From the NCBI GenBank assembly GCA_913063265.1, contig CAJXZG010000021.1:1-62010 (forward strand): 62,010 bases of DNA, written 5' to 3'. The notes beneath the pieces were generated by a model. The model searched no databases. It worked only from the letters and a program-made list of their open reading frames with translations, and had not been told where the DNA came from. Positions 1 to 10,200 of the stretch are shown piece by piece. Origin of the DNA: an uncultured Prolixibacteraceae bacterium (GTDB lineage: Bacteria > Bacteroidota > Bacteroidia > Bacteroidales > Prolixibacteraceae). The position numbers were made by a program, and so were the translations under genes. Position 1 is the first letter of the stretch. Every line of letters begins with the position of its first letter.

Positions 1-620
1 ATATTGACGGTTTTGGTTTAATAGTTGATGATACAAAATACCTTGAGCCATTAAAGGAACATCTTGAAAAAGCCAATTGGAATTTTATTTATAGTGAAAT
101 TAATGTTGACACTTTAATCGCAAAGGGCGACCGGCAAACTCCATCCTCATTTTTTATAAAGTCCTGGAGAGACCGACATGAAAGTAATAAAATTACTTTT
201 GATGGTTTATTGGATAGAAAAGGAAGAGCCCGTCAGGAATATTTCAACCTGTTTTATAATTTACAAGGTAAAAATGGAAATTCTGTTAAGCCAGTAATTA
301 AAATTCTTAAACCTGCGGTACCTGTTTATGATAATTCAGTACTTATGTATAATGCACTGTATTATGAGGAAAACTATGGTTGGAGGAGTGGGGAAGACCT
401 TGAGGATTTTGAATTTGAATGGTCTTTAATAAAATGTGATAAATTTGGAAATCATTTGGCCGTTAAAGATGTTGGTACAGGCCCATACATTGATTTATAC
501 ATACCTAAGAATCACAAGTATTTTAAAATTTTACTCACTGCAATCAACAGAGATACCATAAACAACACAATTTCTACACTGAATACGCCTTTTTTGATAA
601 AAGATGCAGAACTTTTTTGA
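1..620 (+). CDS. C-terminal part of a glycoside-hydrolase-like protein (5' end outside window)
   Basis: An uninterrupted reading frame (first full codon at position 3) enters from the left edge and stops at 618-620, giving about 205 residues. The start codon lies outside the window, so the internal TTG at 210 should not be taken as the start. The segment SFFIKSWRDRH followed by FDGLLDRKGRARQEYFNLF resembles the end of TIM-barrel glycoside hydrolases of the GH2/GH5 kind, where a Trp-rich strand is followed by a 'new partner or repaired by the same chain' linker. The last 110 residues look like a beta-sandwich. It lies upstream of O-acetylation genes on the same strand, which suggests a role in exopolysaccharide synthesis or trimming. 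The coding assignment is firm; the family call is tentative because the catalytic part is missing. Confidence 0.55.
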   Translation, partial: IDGFGLIVDDTKYLEPLKEHLEKANWNFIYSEINVDTLIAKGDRQTPSSFFIKSWRDRHESNKITFDGLLDRKGRARQEYFNLFYNLQGKNGNSVKPVIKILKPAVPVYDNSVLMYNALYYEENYGWRSGEDLEDFEFEWSLIKCDKFGNHLAVKDVGTGPYIDLYIPKNHKYFKILLTAINRDTINNTISTLNTPFLIKDAELF

Positions 621-933
621 ATAGAGTATAATTTTAGTGTAGTACGATACTTTTAAACCTTAATTTTACCATTTCATTATTCGAATTTCTTCTTAAATTT
701 CTTTGAGTTTTCATCACCTTTTTTCACCCGTTTTTTTAGATAATCATCTGTTCTAACGAACACGTTTCTCAAGGGGCAATACCATCCTTCGGTATATTTA
801 CTGCTTCAAAAATATTTCACAAATCACTTTTGGACATTTCGCACTAATTATGTTTATTAATGCGAAAATTATATCATCATTACCTCAATATATATACCTA
901 ACAATTAACATATTTATTATAATGCTATAAGTT
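621..933. other. Intergenic region before the O-acetylation cluster
   Basis: About 310 bp without a credible gene. It holds two short inverted repeats: ATACC/GGTAT around 780-795, and TTTCGCA (837-843) with TGCGAAA (861-867), 17 nt apart and about 70 bp before the first MBOAT start. Neither has a T-run, so they look more like operator or leader structures than terminators. No clear TAnnTTTG promoter was found. Confidence 0.4.
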
Positions 934-2382
934 ATGTTGTTTAATTCGCTTGATTTCGCAATTTTCTTACCAATAGTATTTATTCTCTATTGGTTTGTGA
1001 CAAGTAAGAACCTTAAACTTCAAAATCTTTTAATCGTAATTTCCAGTTATGTGTTTTACGGTTGGTGGGATTGGAGGTTTTTATCATTAATTTTATTTAG
1101 TACTCTAGTTGATTATTCGGTTGGTTTAAAATTAAAAACTGTTGAAAATATCGGAAACCGAAGGATATTACTTTGGATAAGTATTTTGGTTAATCTTGGT
1201 TTTCTGGGATTTTTTAAATATTACAATTTTTTTCTTGACAACTTTGTTTCTGCTTTTTCTTTTTTTGGAACTCAAATTAAACCCAATTCATTAAAAATTG
1301 TACTTCCTGTTGGGATAAGTTTTTACACATTTCAAACTTTAAGTTATACCATAGATGTTTATAAAAGGAAACTTAAACCAACCAGTGATTTTATTGCATT
1401 TGCTGCATTCGTATCATTTTTTCCCCAATTGGTTGCAGGTCCAATTGAAAGGGCCACTCATTTGTTACCGCAAATGTATAAAGAAAGAAATTTTGATTAT
1501 ACAAAAGCGGTTGATGGATTGCGACAAATACTATGGGGACTGTTTAAGAAGATTGTAATTGCAGACAATTGTGCAGAATTTGCAAACCTCATATTTAATA
1601 ATTCTTTTGAATATTCAGGAAGTACTTTATTGTTAGGAGCAGTATTTTTTGCTTTTCAGATATACGGTGATTTTTCTGGTTACTCTGATATAGCGATTGG
1701 AACTTCAAGGCTTTTTGGTTTTGACTTAATGCAAAATTTCAATTTCCCTTATTTCTCAAGAGATATTGCTGAATTCTGGCGGCGCTGGCATATTTCTCTT
1801 TCTACGTGGTTTAGAGATTACCTTTATATTCCGCTGGGAGGTAGTAAAGTTGGTACCGTGGCTAAAATTCGAAATACTTTTATAATTTTTATTGTTAGTG
1901 GTTTTTGGCATGGGGCAAACTGGACATTTATTGTTTGGGGGACATTAAATGCGATATATTTTTTACCGCTTTTATTGTCAAATCGAAATCGTAGTAATAT
2001 GGAAATTGTAGCTTCAGGAAAAAAAATGCCATCACTGAAAGAATTATTTTCCATAATTATGACTTTTGGTTTGACGGTTTTAACATGGGTGTTTTTTAGG
2101 GCAAACAACATTGAACATGCTTTTGGATACCTTTCAGAAATTTTTTCCCTTTCCCTTTTTACATTACCTGATTTTGAAGGGATGAGAATGGCCATTACAA
2201 CAATTGGACTTGTGATAATTTTTGTAATGATAGAATGGTTTGGAAGAGAAAATCAATATGCAATTGCTAATTTCGGTTTTAAATGGAATCCCGTTTTTAG
2301 ATATGCAATGTATTATTCAATCGTGGTGGCGATTTTGTGGTTTGGGGGTAACGAACAACAATTTATTTATTTTCAGTTTTAA
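934..2382 (+). CDS. MBOAT-family O-acyltransferase, AlgI-like (module 1)
   Basis: 482 residues, a polytopic inner-membrane protein of the MBOAT family. Members such as AlgI and PatA move an acetyl group from a cytoplasmic donor across the membrane for transfer to an exported polysaccharide or cell-wall polymer. Visible hallmarks are the opening [31 protein letters not shown], the pore-region run [21 protein letters not shown], and the catalytic His at residue 326 in GFWHGANW. Length is normal for the family. It lies 5 bp upstream of an SGNH-fold gene, the usual acceptor of the acetyl group. A second MBOAT gene lies 2 kb downstream but is about 70 residues longer. The substrate cannot be read from the sequence; an acidic or neutral exopolysaccharide is inferred from context. 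Confidence 0.93.
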   Translation: MLFNSLDFAIFLPIVFILYWFVTSKNLKLQNLLIVISSYVFYGWWDWRFLSLILFSTLVDYSVGLKLKTVENIGNRRILLWISILVNLGFLGFFKYYNFFLDNFVSAFSFFGTQIKPNSLKIVLPVGISFYTFQTLSYTIDVYKRKLKPTSDFIAFAAFVSFFPQLVAGPIERATHLLPQMYKERNFDYTKAVDGLRQILWGLFKKIVIADNCAEFANLIFNNSFEYSGSTLLLGAVFFAFQIYGDFSGYSDIAIGTSRLFGFDLMQNFNFPYFSRDIAEFWRRWHISLSTWFRDYLYIPLGGSKVGTVAKIRNTFIIFIVSGFWHGANWTFIVWGTLNAIYFLPLLLSNRNRSNMEIVASGKKMPSLKELFSIIMTFGLTVLTWVFFRANNIEHAFGYLSEIFSLSLFTLPDFEGMRMAITTIGLVIIFVMIEWFGRENQYAIANFGFKWNPVFRYAMYYSIVVAILWFGGNEQQFIYFQF

Positions 2383-2387
2383 TCATC

Positions 2388-3350
2388 ATGAAAAAATTTG
2401 TAAGAAAATTATTGTTAATAACAATGGTATTTATAGGAATAGTATTTATTCTTAGTATTCTTTGGTTTCAACATTATACTTTACCCTTACCCAATTTATC
2501 AAATAGCATTTCTCTGAACGCCAAGGTCGAATTTTTAAAAACAAGAGGTGGAAATAATAATGCTAATGTAATGTCCATTGGGTCTTCCTATAGTTTAAAT
2601 AATATAAATTCAAATGCTATTTGTAAAAATTATGGAGTAGATCAATATTTAAATATGTCATCCTGGGGACTCAATATTGAAGAGGTTTATTATTTATTCA
2701 AGATTTATTCCAAAATATACAAACCAGGGCTTGTTATAATCTCAAGTAATTACGGGGACTTTTGCACTTCCAGAAAAAAAATAAAGTACAAAAAGATTTC
2801 CGAATTTCTGAAATCGGAGGATTATCTATATTGCTATGTAAACGAATGGAATTTTAAACAATCAATTCTTGACTCCAGAGAATTTGGATTGTATAAAAAT
2901 GATAAAACTAATTATCAATCACTAATGTTTGATAATAACGGCGGAGTTAACTATCCCGCTAAAAATTTCAAAATAAATTCAAAAAGGTGGGATGGAGGGA
3001 ATATAACAAAACATTTAATAAATGAGGCACAATATTCATTCTTAGATAGCATTGCGAGTTTTTGTTATGTAAATAACATAAAATTGGTTTATGTAATTAG
3101 TCCTTTTCGTGAAGGTTATTATCAAAAATTGGGTGAAGAAGAACTGGAAATTTTATATAATCACAATAAAAAGGTAAACAAAATTCTTAGTCCATATGGG
3201 ATGTTTTGCATAAATTCCTTGGAAAAAAACTGGAATGATTCTTTGTTCGTTGATTATTCACATTTAAGTGAAGAAGGTAGTTATGAATATACAAAATACT
3301 TTTTGGAACAATTGGAATTGATGAATGAATTGGCAATCTCGAAAAAATAA
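2388..3350 (+). CDS. Membrane-anchored SGNH-fold (AlgJ/DltD-like) acetyltransferase partner
   Basis: 320 residues with one N-terminal membrane segment (about 7-27) and a periplasmic body. The segment SIGSSYSLNN has the GSS nucleophile elbow (Ser67) typical of DltD/AlgJ-type SGNH proteins. Near the C-terminus DYSHLSEEG carries the Asp289/His292 pair. These suggest a periplasmic O-acyltransferase or esterase that takes acetyl groups from the preceding MBOAT protein, from which it is separated by only 5 bp. The residues between the motifs are not familiar, so family membership rests on the motifs and the context. About 215 bp of non-coding DNA follows, which may hold a second promoter for the rest of the cluster. 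Confidence 0.72.
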   Translation: MKKFVRKLLLITMVFIGIVFILSILWFQHYTLPLPNLSNSISLNAKVEFLKTRGGNNNANVMSIGSSYSLNNINSNAICKNYGVDQYLNMSSWGLNIEEVYYLFKIYSKIYKPGLVIISSNYGDFCTSRKKIKYKKISEFLKSEDYLYCYVNEWNFKQSILDSREFGLYKNDKTNYQSLMFDNNGGVNYPAKNFKINSKRWDGGNITKHLINEAQYSFLDSIASFCYVNNIKLVYVISPFREGYYQKLGEEELEILYNHNKKVNKILSPYGMFCINSLEKNWNDSLFVDYSHLSEEGSYEYTKYFLEQLELMNELAISKK

Positions 3351-3577
3351 ATTAGGGTTTTCTATAAATAGCTTTTAGTGAATATTGGAGTGCTTTCATT
3401 TAAACATGATATTGCTTTATTGGCCCCATTGTGAATTGATGATTAGCTTTATCAACTATTAATAAATCAAACAAATATTGAAACCTCAATCTATATAAAG
3501 CCAATTTTGTCATCATACGCCAATCATATGAGTTTCTAAATTACGGATTGAGATGAAAAATTTAAGTGCAACTAAAA

Positions 3578-4339
3578 ATGTGGCGATATAAATTCTGTAT
3601 AACAATTCTACTAGGTCTTTTGGTATTTTCTATTGTGTTGAACTTCTCTGCATACAGAAAGATAAAGGAAATATATAGCAGGGAACAAAAACTTCATTTG
3701 AAACCAATAAACAAATCGGTTAATAATTATGTGGAAAATAATTCCGATGATAATAGTTTTTCTGTAATTCTTTTGGGAGATTCCAGAATAAAAGAATGGT
3801 GGCCAAAACCAAACATTGAAGAAGTAAATATTATAAATTATGGCATCGGTGGAGAAACAACAGAACAATTGTTGAACAGGATTGAAAATGACATAGGATT
3901 ATTCAAAGGTAAATTTATAATTCTTCAAATCGGAATCAATGATTTAAAAACAATAGGAGTACTTGAGGAAGAAAAAGAAGATATAATTGACAATTGTTTT
4001 GAGAACATTTATGAGATACTAAAATTATTGACTTTGGAAAATAATAGGGTAATATTACTAACAATATTCCCTACTGGAAAAGTTCCCTTTTTACGCAGAT
4101 TTTTTTGGGATGATTCGATACCGCTTTCAGTGAAAGAAGTTAATGAGAAATTAAAAGACATAAGCCTTCCAAATGTACTGACAGTTGATTGTGATGCTAT
4201 GCTAATTGGGCAAAACAATTTAATTAGACCTGAATTCAGTAAAGATGAATTGCACTTAAATGAGAAAGGATATGAAGAATTAAATCATATTCTGGATCCT
4301 ATCGTAACTGCTCTGTTAAGTTCACATAAAACGAAGTAA
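3578..4339 (+). CDS. SGNH/GDSL-type hydrolase or acetyltransferase, membrane-anchored
   Basis: 253 residues from the ATG at 3578. A GTG at 3566 would add four residues, but the ATG places the hydrophobic anchor (about 6-23) at the usual distance. All SGNH blocks are visible: GDSR with Ser69, the Gly of [13 protein letters not shown] with Asn121, and DELHLNEKG with Asp223 and His226. This is a complete GDSL active site. Family members in such clusters attach or remove O-acetyl groups of polysaccharides in the periplasm. It ends 4 bp before the second MBOAT gene, so the two are almost certainly co-transcribed. A secreted esterase of other specificity cannot be excluded. Confidence 0.85.
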   Translation: MWRYKFCITILLGLLVFSIVLNFSAYRKIKEIYSREQKLHLKPINKSVNNYVENNSDDNSFSVILLGDSRIKEWWPKPNIEEVNIINYGIGGETTEQLLNRIENDIGLFKGKFIILQIGINDLKTIGVLEEEKEDIIDNCFENIYEILKLLTLENNRVILLTIFPTGKVPFLRRFFWDDSIPLSVKEVNEKLKDISLPNVLTVDCDAMLIGQNNLIRPEFSKDELHLNEKGYEELNHILDPIVTALLSSHKTK

Positions 4340-4343
4340 ACCA

Positions 4344-6002
4344 ATGTTATTCAATAGTGTAGATTTCTTTATCTTTTTTATAATTGTTTTTGGATTATAT
4401 TATTGGTTTAGAAACAATCTGAAAATACAAAATCTGTTGTTGCTAATTTCAAGTTACTTTTTCTATGGCTGCTGGGATGCCAGATTTCTATTTCTTATAG
4501 TTGTATCAACGGTAACTGATTATTGTTCGGGCATAATGATAAATACAGGCCGGTTAAGATTGAAACAAAGAATTATTGCTTCTTCTTTTTTAGTAATTTC
4601 ATTATTTCTTTTTATTGTTTTAGACTGGAATAAGTTAAATATCAATTTGTTTAAATTAAAAATTGATGTACACAATATAATTTCATGGGAAGGACCCGAG
4701 AGAAAAATAGTGGTTTGGAGTATTATCGTATTGTTAATTGCCAATTTTTTATACCCATTATTTAAAAAAATTGAATTGCAGTACAGAAGAAAAATATTTC
4801 TTGTAATAAGTATAATAGTCAATCTTTCATTATTAGGTTTTTTTAAGTACTATAATTTTTTTATTGATAGTTTTGTAGAACTCTCAAATTCAATTTTTGG
4901 ACTTCAACCTAATCTTTGGTCTTTAAAAATTATTCTTCCTGTCGGTATTTCATTCTATACATTTCAAACAATGAGTTACACAATAGACGTGTATAGAAAA
5001 GAATTGGGTGCAAGTACGGATTTTATTGAATTTGCAACATATGTAGCCTTTTTTCCGCAATTAGTAGCTGGTCCAATTGAAAGAGGGAAGCAACTATTGC
5101 CCCAATTCAGGAAACCGAGGGAAATTGCACGAAAAACAGACTTCTGGAAAAGTTTATGGTTGATTTTTTGGGGGCTATTTAAAAAAATGGTAGTTGCAGA
5201 TAACATGGCATTAATTGTGAATGAAATATTCCAACCATATGATAACGGTTTAACAATTATGCCTGAAAATGGCCTGGTCATAATTGTCGGTGTATTAGCA
5301 TTTGCATTTCAAATATATGGCGATTTTTCAGGGTATACCGATATAGCCAGAGGTGTTGCAAAACTGATGGGTTTTAAAATTATGATAAACTTTAACCTTC
5401 CTTACTTTGCTTGTAGCCCATCTGATTTTTGGAGGCGTTGGCATATTAGTCTTTCAACATGGTTAAGAGATTATTTATATATTCCATTGGGGGGTAATAG
5501 AAAAGGTAAGTTAAATACCTATAAAAACTTAACATTAACGATGCTCCTTGGTGGGCTTTGGCATGGCGCTGCATGGACATTTGTTATCTGGGGAGCTTTT
5601 CATGGGTTTATTTTAGTGATATACAGGTTTTTAAAAATAGATGAAAAAATAAGGTATTTTTCAGGTCTTTCAAAAACAGGAATGATTGCTTTAATGTTTA
5701 TTCTTACTTGTATTGGTTGGTTAATGTTTCGTGCACAAAATATTTCAACAATAATTTTATTTTTTAAATCAATCGTATCAACTTCATACGATTTTGTTGC
5801 AGGAATTGAAATTTTCAGGAAATTTATTTTTTACGTATGGTTTTTAATACTTTTTCAGGTATTTCAATATTTTACTAATAGTTTAATGCCACAGTATAAA
5901 ATCCATAAAATTTTGAGGTTTCATGTTTGGCTATTTGTTGTTTTATCGATAGTATTTTTATCAAGTCAGGAGAAACAGGAATTTATTTATTTCGCATTTT
6001 AA
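4344..6002 (+). CDS. MBOAT-family O-acyltransferase with extra membrane insertion (module 2)
   Basis: 552 residues, related to the MBOAT protein at 934 along most of its length ([53 protein letters not shown]). The catalytic His is residue 407 in GLWHGAAW. It differs by an insertion of about 70 residues (roughly 70-145) before LGFFKYY. The insertion contains two hydrophobic stretches and a short polar loop, so it probably adds two transmembrane helices. Longer MBOAT proteins of this sort are known in Bacteroidota. The gene sits between two SGNH genes, 4 bp after one and 10 bp before the next, forming a second acyl-transfer module. Confidence 0.92.
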   Translation: MLFNSVDFFIFFIIVFGLYYWFRNNLKIQNLLLLISSYFFYGCWDARFLFLIVVSTVTDYCSGIMINTGRLRLKQRIIASSFLVISLFLFIVLDWNKLNINLFKLKIDVHNIISWEGPERKIVVWSIIVLLIANFLYPLFKKIELQYRRKIFLVISIIVNLSLLGFFKYYNFFIDSFVELSNSIFGLQPNLWSLKIILPVGISFYTFQTMSYTIDVYRKELGASTDFIEFATYVAFFPQLVAGPIERGKQLLPQFRKPREIARKTDFWKSLWLIFWGLFKKMVVADNMALIVNEIFQPYDNGLTIMPENGLVIIVGVLAFAFQIYGDFSGYTDIARGVAKLMGFKIMINFNLPYFACSPSDFWRRWHISLSTWLRDYLYIPLGGNRKGKLNTYKNLTLTMLLGGLWHGAAWTFVIWGAFHGFILVIYRFLKIDEKIRYFSGLSKTGMIALMFILTCIGWLMFRAQNISTIILFFKSIVSTSYDFVAGIEIFRKFIFYVWFLILFQVFQYFTNSLMPQYKIHKILRFHVWLFVVLSIVFLSSQEKQEFIYFAF

Positions 6003-6012
6003 GAAAATAATC

Positions 6013-7104
6013 ATGAAATTATTTATTAAATCGGCATTAATAGTTGTGTATATTTTTATTGCAGCAGAATTTTTTCTGAGATTTTTTAGTCCGGTTCCAA
6101 TGCTGCCCAGATATATTGCCGAAACTGGCTATGGAATTAGAGGCAATCAACCAAGTACTCAGTATTTTCATAAGACTCCTGATTACAAGGTGCATTTTAA
6201 GATTAATTCAAAGGGAGTGCGTGCTGACAGGGAAATTCCTTATAAAAAGTCTGAAGGAACAAAACGGATTATCGTACTTGGAGACTCTTTTGGAATGGGA
6301 TATGGAGTTGATTTGAACAATACATTTACAGAAACTGCGAGCAGGCTTATAAATAAAAAAGGAATCAAAAATGAAATTGTAAATCTATCTGTATCTGGTC
6401 ATGGGAATGCTGAAGAATTAGTAGCGCTAACTCTTGAAGGTTTAAAATATGATCCAGATTTAGTACTTCTCCAGTTTCATCAGACCGACTTTGTTGACAA
6501 TGTTCGTAGTAAACTTTATAAAATAGAAAATGATTCATTGGTGAGAGATGCAAAAACCTATTTGCCTGCAGTAAGAATCCGTGAGAAACTTTTCAGTTAT
6601 CCTATATACAGATGGCTCGCTGGTAATTGCCATTTGTACAATTGGATTCGGGATAAAGCTGGAGGTAAAACGAAAAAGATTCTGGCCACTATTAGAGGAA
6701 TAAAAAATGCAAAAATTAAATCAACAGAAAATGATTCATTAAAACCAGATGATTTCAACGAAAAAGAATCTGAAAAAGATTTGAGTTATAAATATACATT
6801 AACTATTGCAATCTTAGAAGAAATGAAATTTGTTTGTGAGAGCGCAAATGCAGGATTTATTATTCTGGAAATTCCAAGGCGGGTAAAACGAGATGAATTT
6901 TTCAATCCCATTCGAGCGAATGTCAGGGAACAACTTAATGAATTTTACGTATTGTCTCCTTTAACCGATTTTCAGGCTTACAAAGGACAGTTACTTTATT
7001 GGGAAAATTCTCATGGACACTTTACTCCTTTGGGCTGCGAAATTGTCGGTAATTTGCTGGCAAATTTTATAATTGAAAATAATTTATTATCAACAAAATT
7101 GTAA
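6013..7104 (+). CDS. SGNH/GDSL hydrolase-like protein with altered catalytic Asp position
   Basis: 363 residues with an N-terminal signal-anchor (about 6-25) and an SGNH-fold body. Block I is clear (VLGDSFGMGYG, Ser92), then LSVSGHGN and LLQFHQTDF. The C-terminal block reads SHGHFTPLG: the catalytic His is residue 336, but the position three before it, usually Asp in DGHF/DxxH, sits in an S-H-G-H context, so the Asp is missing from its normal place. Ser-His dyads occur in this superfamily, so it may still work. Last gene of the O-acetylation run, 10 bp after the MBOAT gene and followed by a strong hairpin. Probable role: O-acetyl transfer or esterase trimming of the exported polymer. Confidence 0.8.
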   Translation: MKLFIKSALIVVYIFIAAEFFLRFFSPVPMLPRYIAETGYGIRGNQPSTQYFHKTPDYKVHFKINSKGVRADREIPYKKSEGTKRIIVLGDSFGMGYGVDLNNTFTETASRLINKKGIKNEIVNLSVSGHGNAEELVALTLEGLKYDPDLVLLQFHQTDFVDNVRSKLYKIENDSLVRDAKTYLPAVRIREKLFSYPIYRWLAGNCHLYNWIRDKAGGKTKKILATIRGIKNAKIKSTENDSLKPDDFNEKESEKDLSYKYTLTIAILEEMKFVCESANAGFIILEIPRRVKRDEFFNPIRANVREQLNEFYVLSPLTDFQAYKGQLLYWENSHGHFTPLGCEIVGNLLANFIIENNLLSTKL

Positions 7105-7231
7105 GTGTAAATCACTAAATGGAAAGGAAATTTAAAGGCGTTTTTTCAGCTTCAAATCTAAACTGAAAAAATAATATGCGAGGAGTATAAGAATTTGGTA
7201 TTTAGAATGATTTCATAAGAAAGGATGATTC

Positions 7232-7270
7232 AATTAGAGGCCGTGTTGTTTAATCGCACGGCCTCTAATT
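7232..7270. terminator. Bidirectional terminator hairpin between convergent genes
   Basis: A perfect 14-bp inverted repeat, AATTAGAGGCCGTG (7232-7245) and CACGGCCTCTAATT (7257-7270), with an 11-nt loop. It lies between the end of the + strand acetylation run (7104) and the end of the - strand beta-helix gene (7286). The G+C-rich core with A+T-rich flanks suits termination in both directions. Confidence 0.85.
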
Positions 7271-7285
7271 ATATTATCTCAATAA

Positions 7286-10200
7286 TTAACGTTTTATAAA
7301 TTTTTGAACTTTATAGTCATTTTTGAAACTTGTTTTTATCAAATATATACCTGTAGATAATTGTTCAATGTTGAATATCTCATTTTTACTTTGGACAATT
7401 CTTTTTTCAATAGTCAGTCCAAGTGAACTCAATAGTTCTATTTCTGTTCCAGATGCAGGTAATTCATTAAAGCTGACTGTTACTAATTCTCTTGCCGGGT
7501 TAGGATACAGAAGCGTATTCAAAAGATTTATTTCGGAATTACCACTTATAATTTCGGTATTCTCTATCTGAATAAAAACACTTGAATACTTGTCGAAAAC
7601 CAATTCTCCTTCAACAGCAATCAACCGTAAATTTATTTGTTCATCAGATTCACTCTTCCAGGCTTTTAATTTGATTGAATTTCCATCAATAAATCCATTG
7701 TTTTCGTTTATTTCTGTTGCAGAAGCAGGAATACTGACAGTGTTATTCTCAATATCGGTTTCGGTTAATTTAATTGCTCCTACACAAATATCAAAATCGT
7801 AAACAGCAATTTCATCACCAACCTTAAGATCCGATTTTTTTAAATCAAGTATATTAATATTCATGTGGTCAATTCCATATCCATCATAAGAAACATGAAA
7901 ATGGTTTGTTTCAAATCTTTCTGTCAACGTTTTACCCGATTTAGTGCTTACTATATTATTTATTGTTAATACAGAATTTCCGGTTGCAATCAGAACATAT
8001 CCTTCTCCACCCTGAAAATCACCAATTCCATTTTTCCATCCCTGTTTTCTCCAGTTCTCAATTGAATTCCCTTTTTCGTCAAGTACTTTATCTACAATTC
8101 CATCGTCAATCAGGGATTGAATTACCTCCATTGCATTAAGGGAGCCATTTATTGGAAAAGAAATAAAATTCTCACCTTCCCTGATATCTATGTTTAAAGG
8201 AAGCTGAACTTCTGTTCCGGTAATTTCAAGAATACAATCTGACCATACCCGTATCTTATATCCCTCGGTTTTCTGAAAATCTCCAATTTCATTCACCCAT
8301 CCAACTGCTGCATTTGGTTGAGAATAGGTATTCCCAAGTTCATCAAGAACTTTTATTAAATGTTTCCCTGTTCTTATATCATAGGTAACGTATGCCATGT
8401 CTTTGTTATCCGGAACTAAATATGAAGAAACAATATTCCAACCTTTTTTTAATTCGATTGATTGCGAAAGTGCAGTTTCATCTGGAACAGTTGTTTCTTG
8501 TAGAATTGTTACAGTCACTATAGCCGATTTACTGTCGGACACGTTTCCGGCCTGGTCTTTTGCCCATGCATAGAGTGTTTTATTTCCTTCAGAAGTAAAA
8601 GCATAAGATGAAGGAGGATTTGTAGCCCAGCTTTCGTTACTAGCCGCTGGAGCAGATCCTGATTCGGTAATTAAATACCCGGTAACTTCCTTGTTGTCTG
8701 AAGCAGAAAAACTGCTTACCGAAACAACAAGAGAAGAAGAACTTGCCGGGATGGAGAAACCGGAAACAACCGGTTTGGTATTGTCGGGAACAGAAACAGT
8801 CACTATAGCCGATTTACTGTCGGACACGTTTCCGGCCTGGTCTTTTGCCCATGCATAGAGTGTTTTATTTCCTTCAGAAGTAAAAGCATAAGATGAAGGA
8901 GGATTTGTAGCCCAGCTTTCGTTACTAGCCGCTGGAGCAGATCCTGATTCGGTAATTAAATACCCGGTAACTTCCTTGTTGTCTGAAGCAGAAAAACTGC
9001 TTACCGAAACAACAAGAGAAGAAGAACTTGCCGGGATGGAGAAACCGGAAACAACCGGTTTTATAGAATCTTTTTCAGGAATATTAGTTTGAGTACTGTA
9101 TGTACAATAAATCGAATAAATGTAATCAGCTATACTGGCTTCACCAAAATCTGATGTTAATTGATTTTGCCAGGTATCTGAAGAAGAAGCTCTACCTGGT
9201 TTTCCGATGGTGTACCTAATACCCGGATTATTTTCAAAAACCCATGCCAACCAAATTGTTTGTGCAACGTTAACAGCAACTGGGCTTTTTAGAGAAATAG
9301 TTTGCCATCCCTCGTAAGAATTAACATTTGTAGCTGGTGTTATCCCTATCAAACTTGAAGGCATACCAGATTCATCAGAAAATACGCCTAATAAAACTTT
9401 ACCGTCCCCTCCATTATGGTAAATTGAGATGCTGCTAATTTCTCCATTTTTGTCAATAGTAACAGGCATGGCTCTTTTTGATGCATTAGTTGATACTGAG
9501 CTGTAAATTTCAGTTGATCCCTGTTTTGTTGGAGAATTGGTTGTTTCAGATTCAACATTTTCTAAATTTTTACCGATTAAAATCTTAGATGTGAACGGTT
9601 GCAATGAGAAAGTATCTATAACCTGTAGCCCACTAGCATCGCTAAATATGGTACCTTCAAGATGAAATATTTTGATGCTTTTAGTGTCGTTATAAAATAA
9701 CATTTCAGTTTCACCATCAGGTAAGGCCTTTCCTTCATATCTTGAATTTGAATCGGTACGTGTATCTGCTTTCCAATCTTCAAAATTGGATGAGCCCTTA
9801 AAAATTGTTGCTGAGTAATATGGTGCTATGTATATGTTCGAATCATTTTCGAAGGTAGTGCCTGTTTCATTTGGCCACATAAGTTTTTGATGGGTTTCTG
9901 TAGTTATATATGCATGTTTTCCCAATCTTGATGTCTGGTATAATATGTTGTTCTTAAATTCAATATTGTCTGATTCGATGGATTCGTCTTTAAATCGCAG
10001 CATTAACATACTATTCATTATAGTATTGTGTTTTATTTTGTTTAAACCGCCACCGTTTACCAACATTCCATATGTTGTTCCTGAAATAGTATTATTTGTT
10101 ACTGTAACACCTTTTGCAGCCCAGTCGAGATAAATCCCAACTCCTGAATCGTTGTTATTATTTAGCGAACCTGTTCTGTTTCCGTAAACATTAAATACGA

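Noticed and set aside
837..867. Terminator before the first MBOAT gene
   Set aside because: Seven-base stem with a 17-nt loop and no T-run; more likely chance or an operator.
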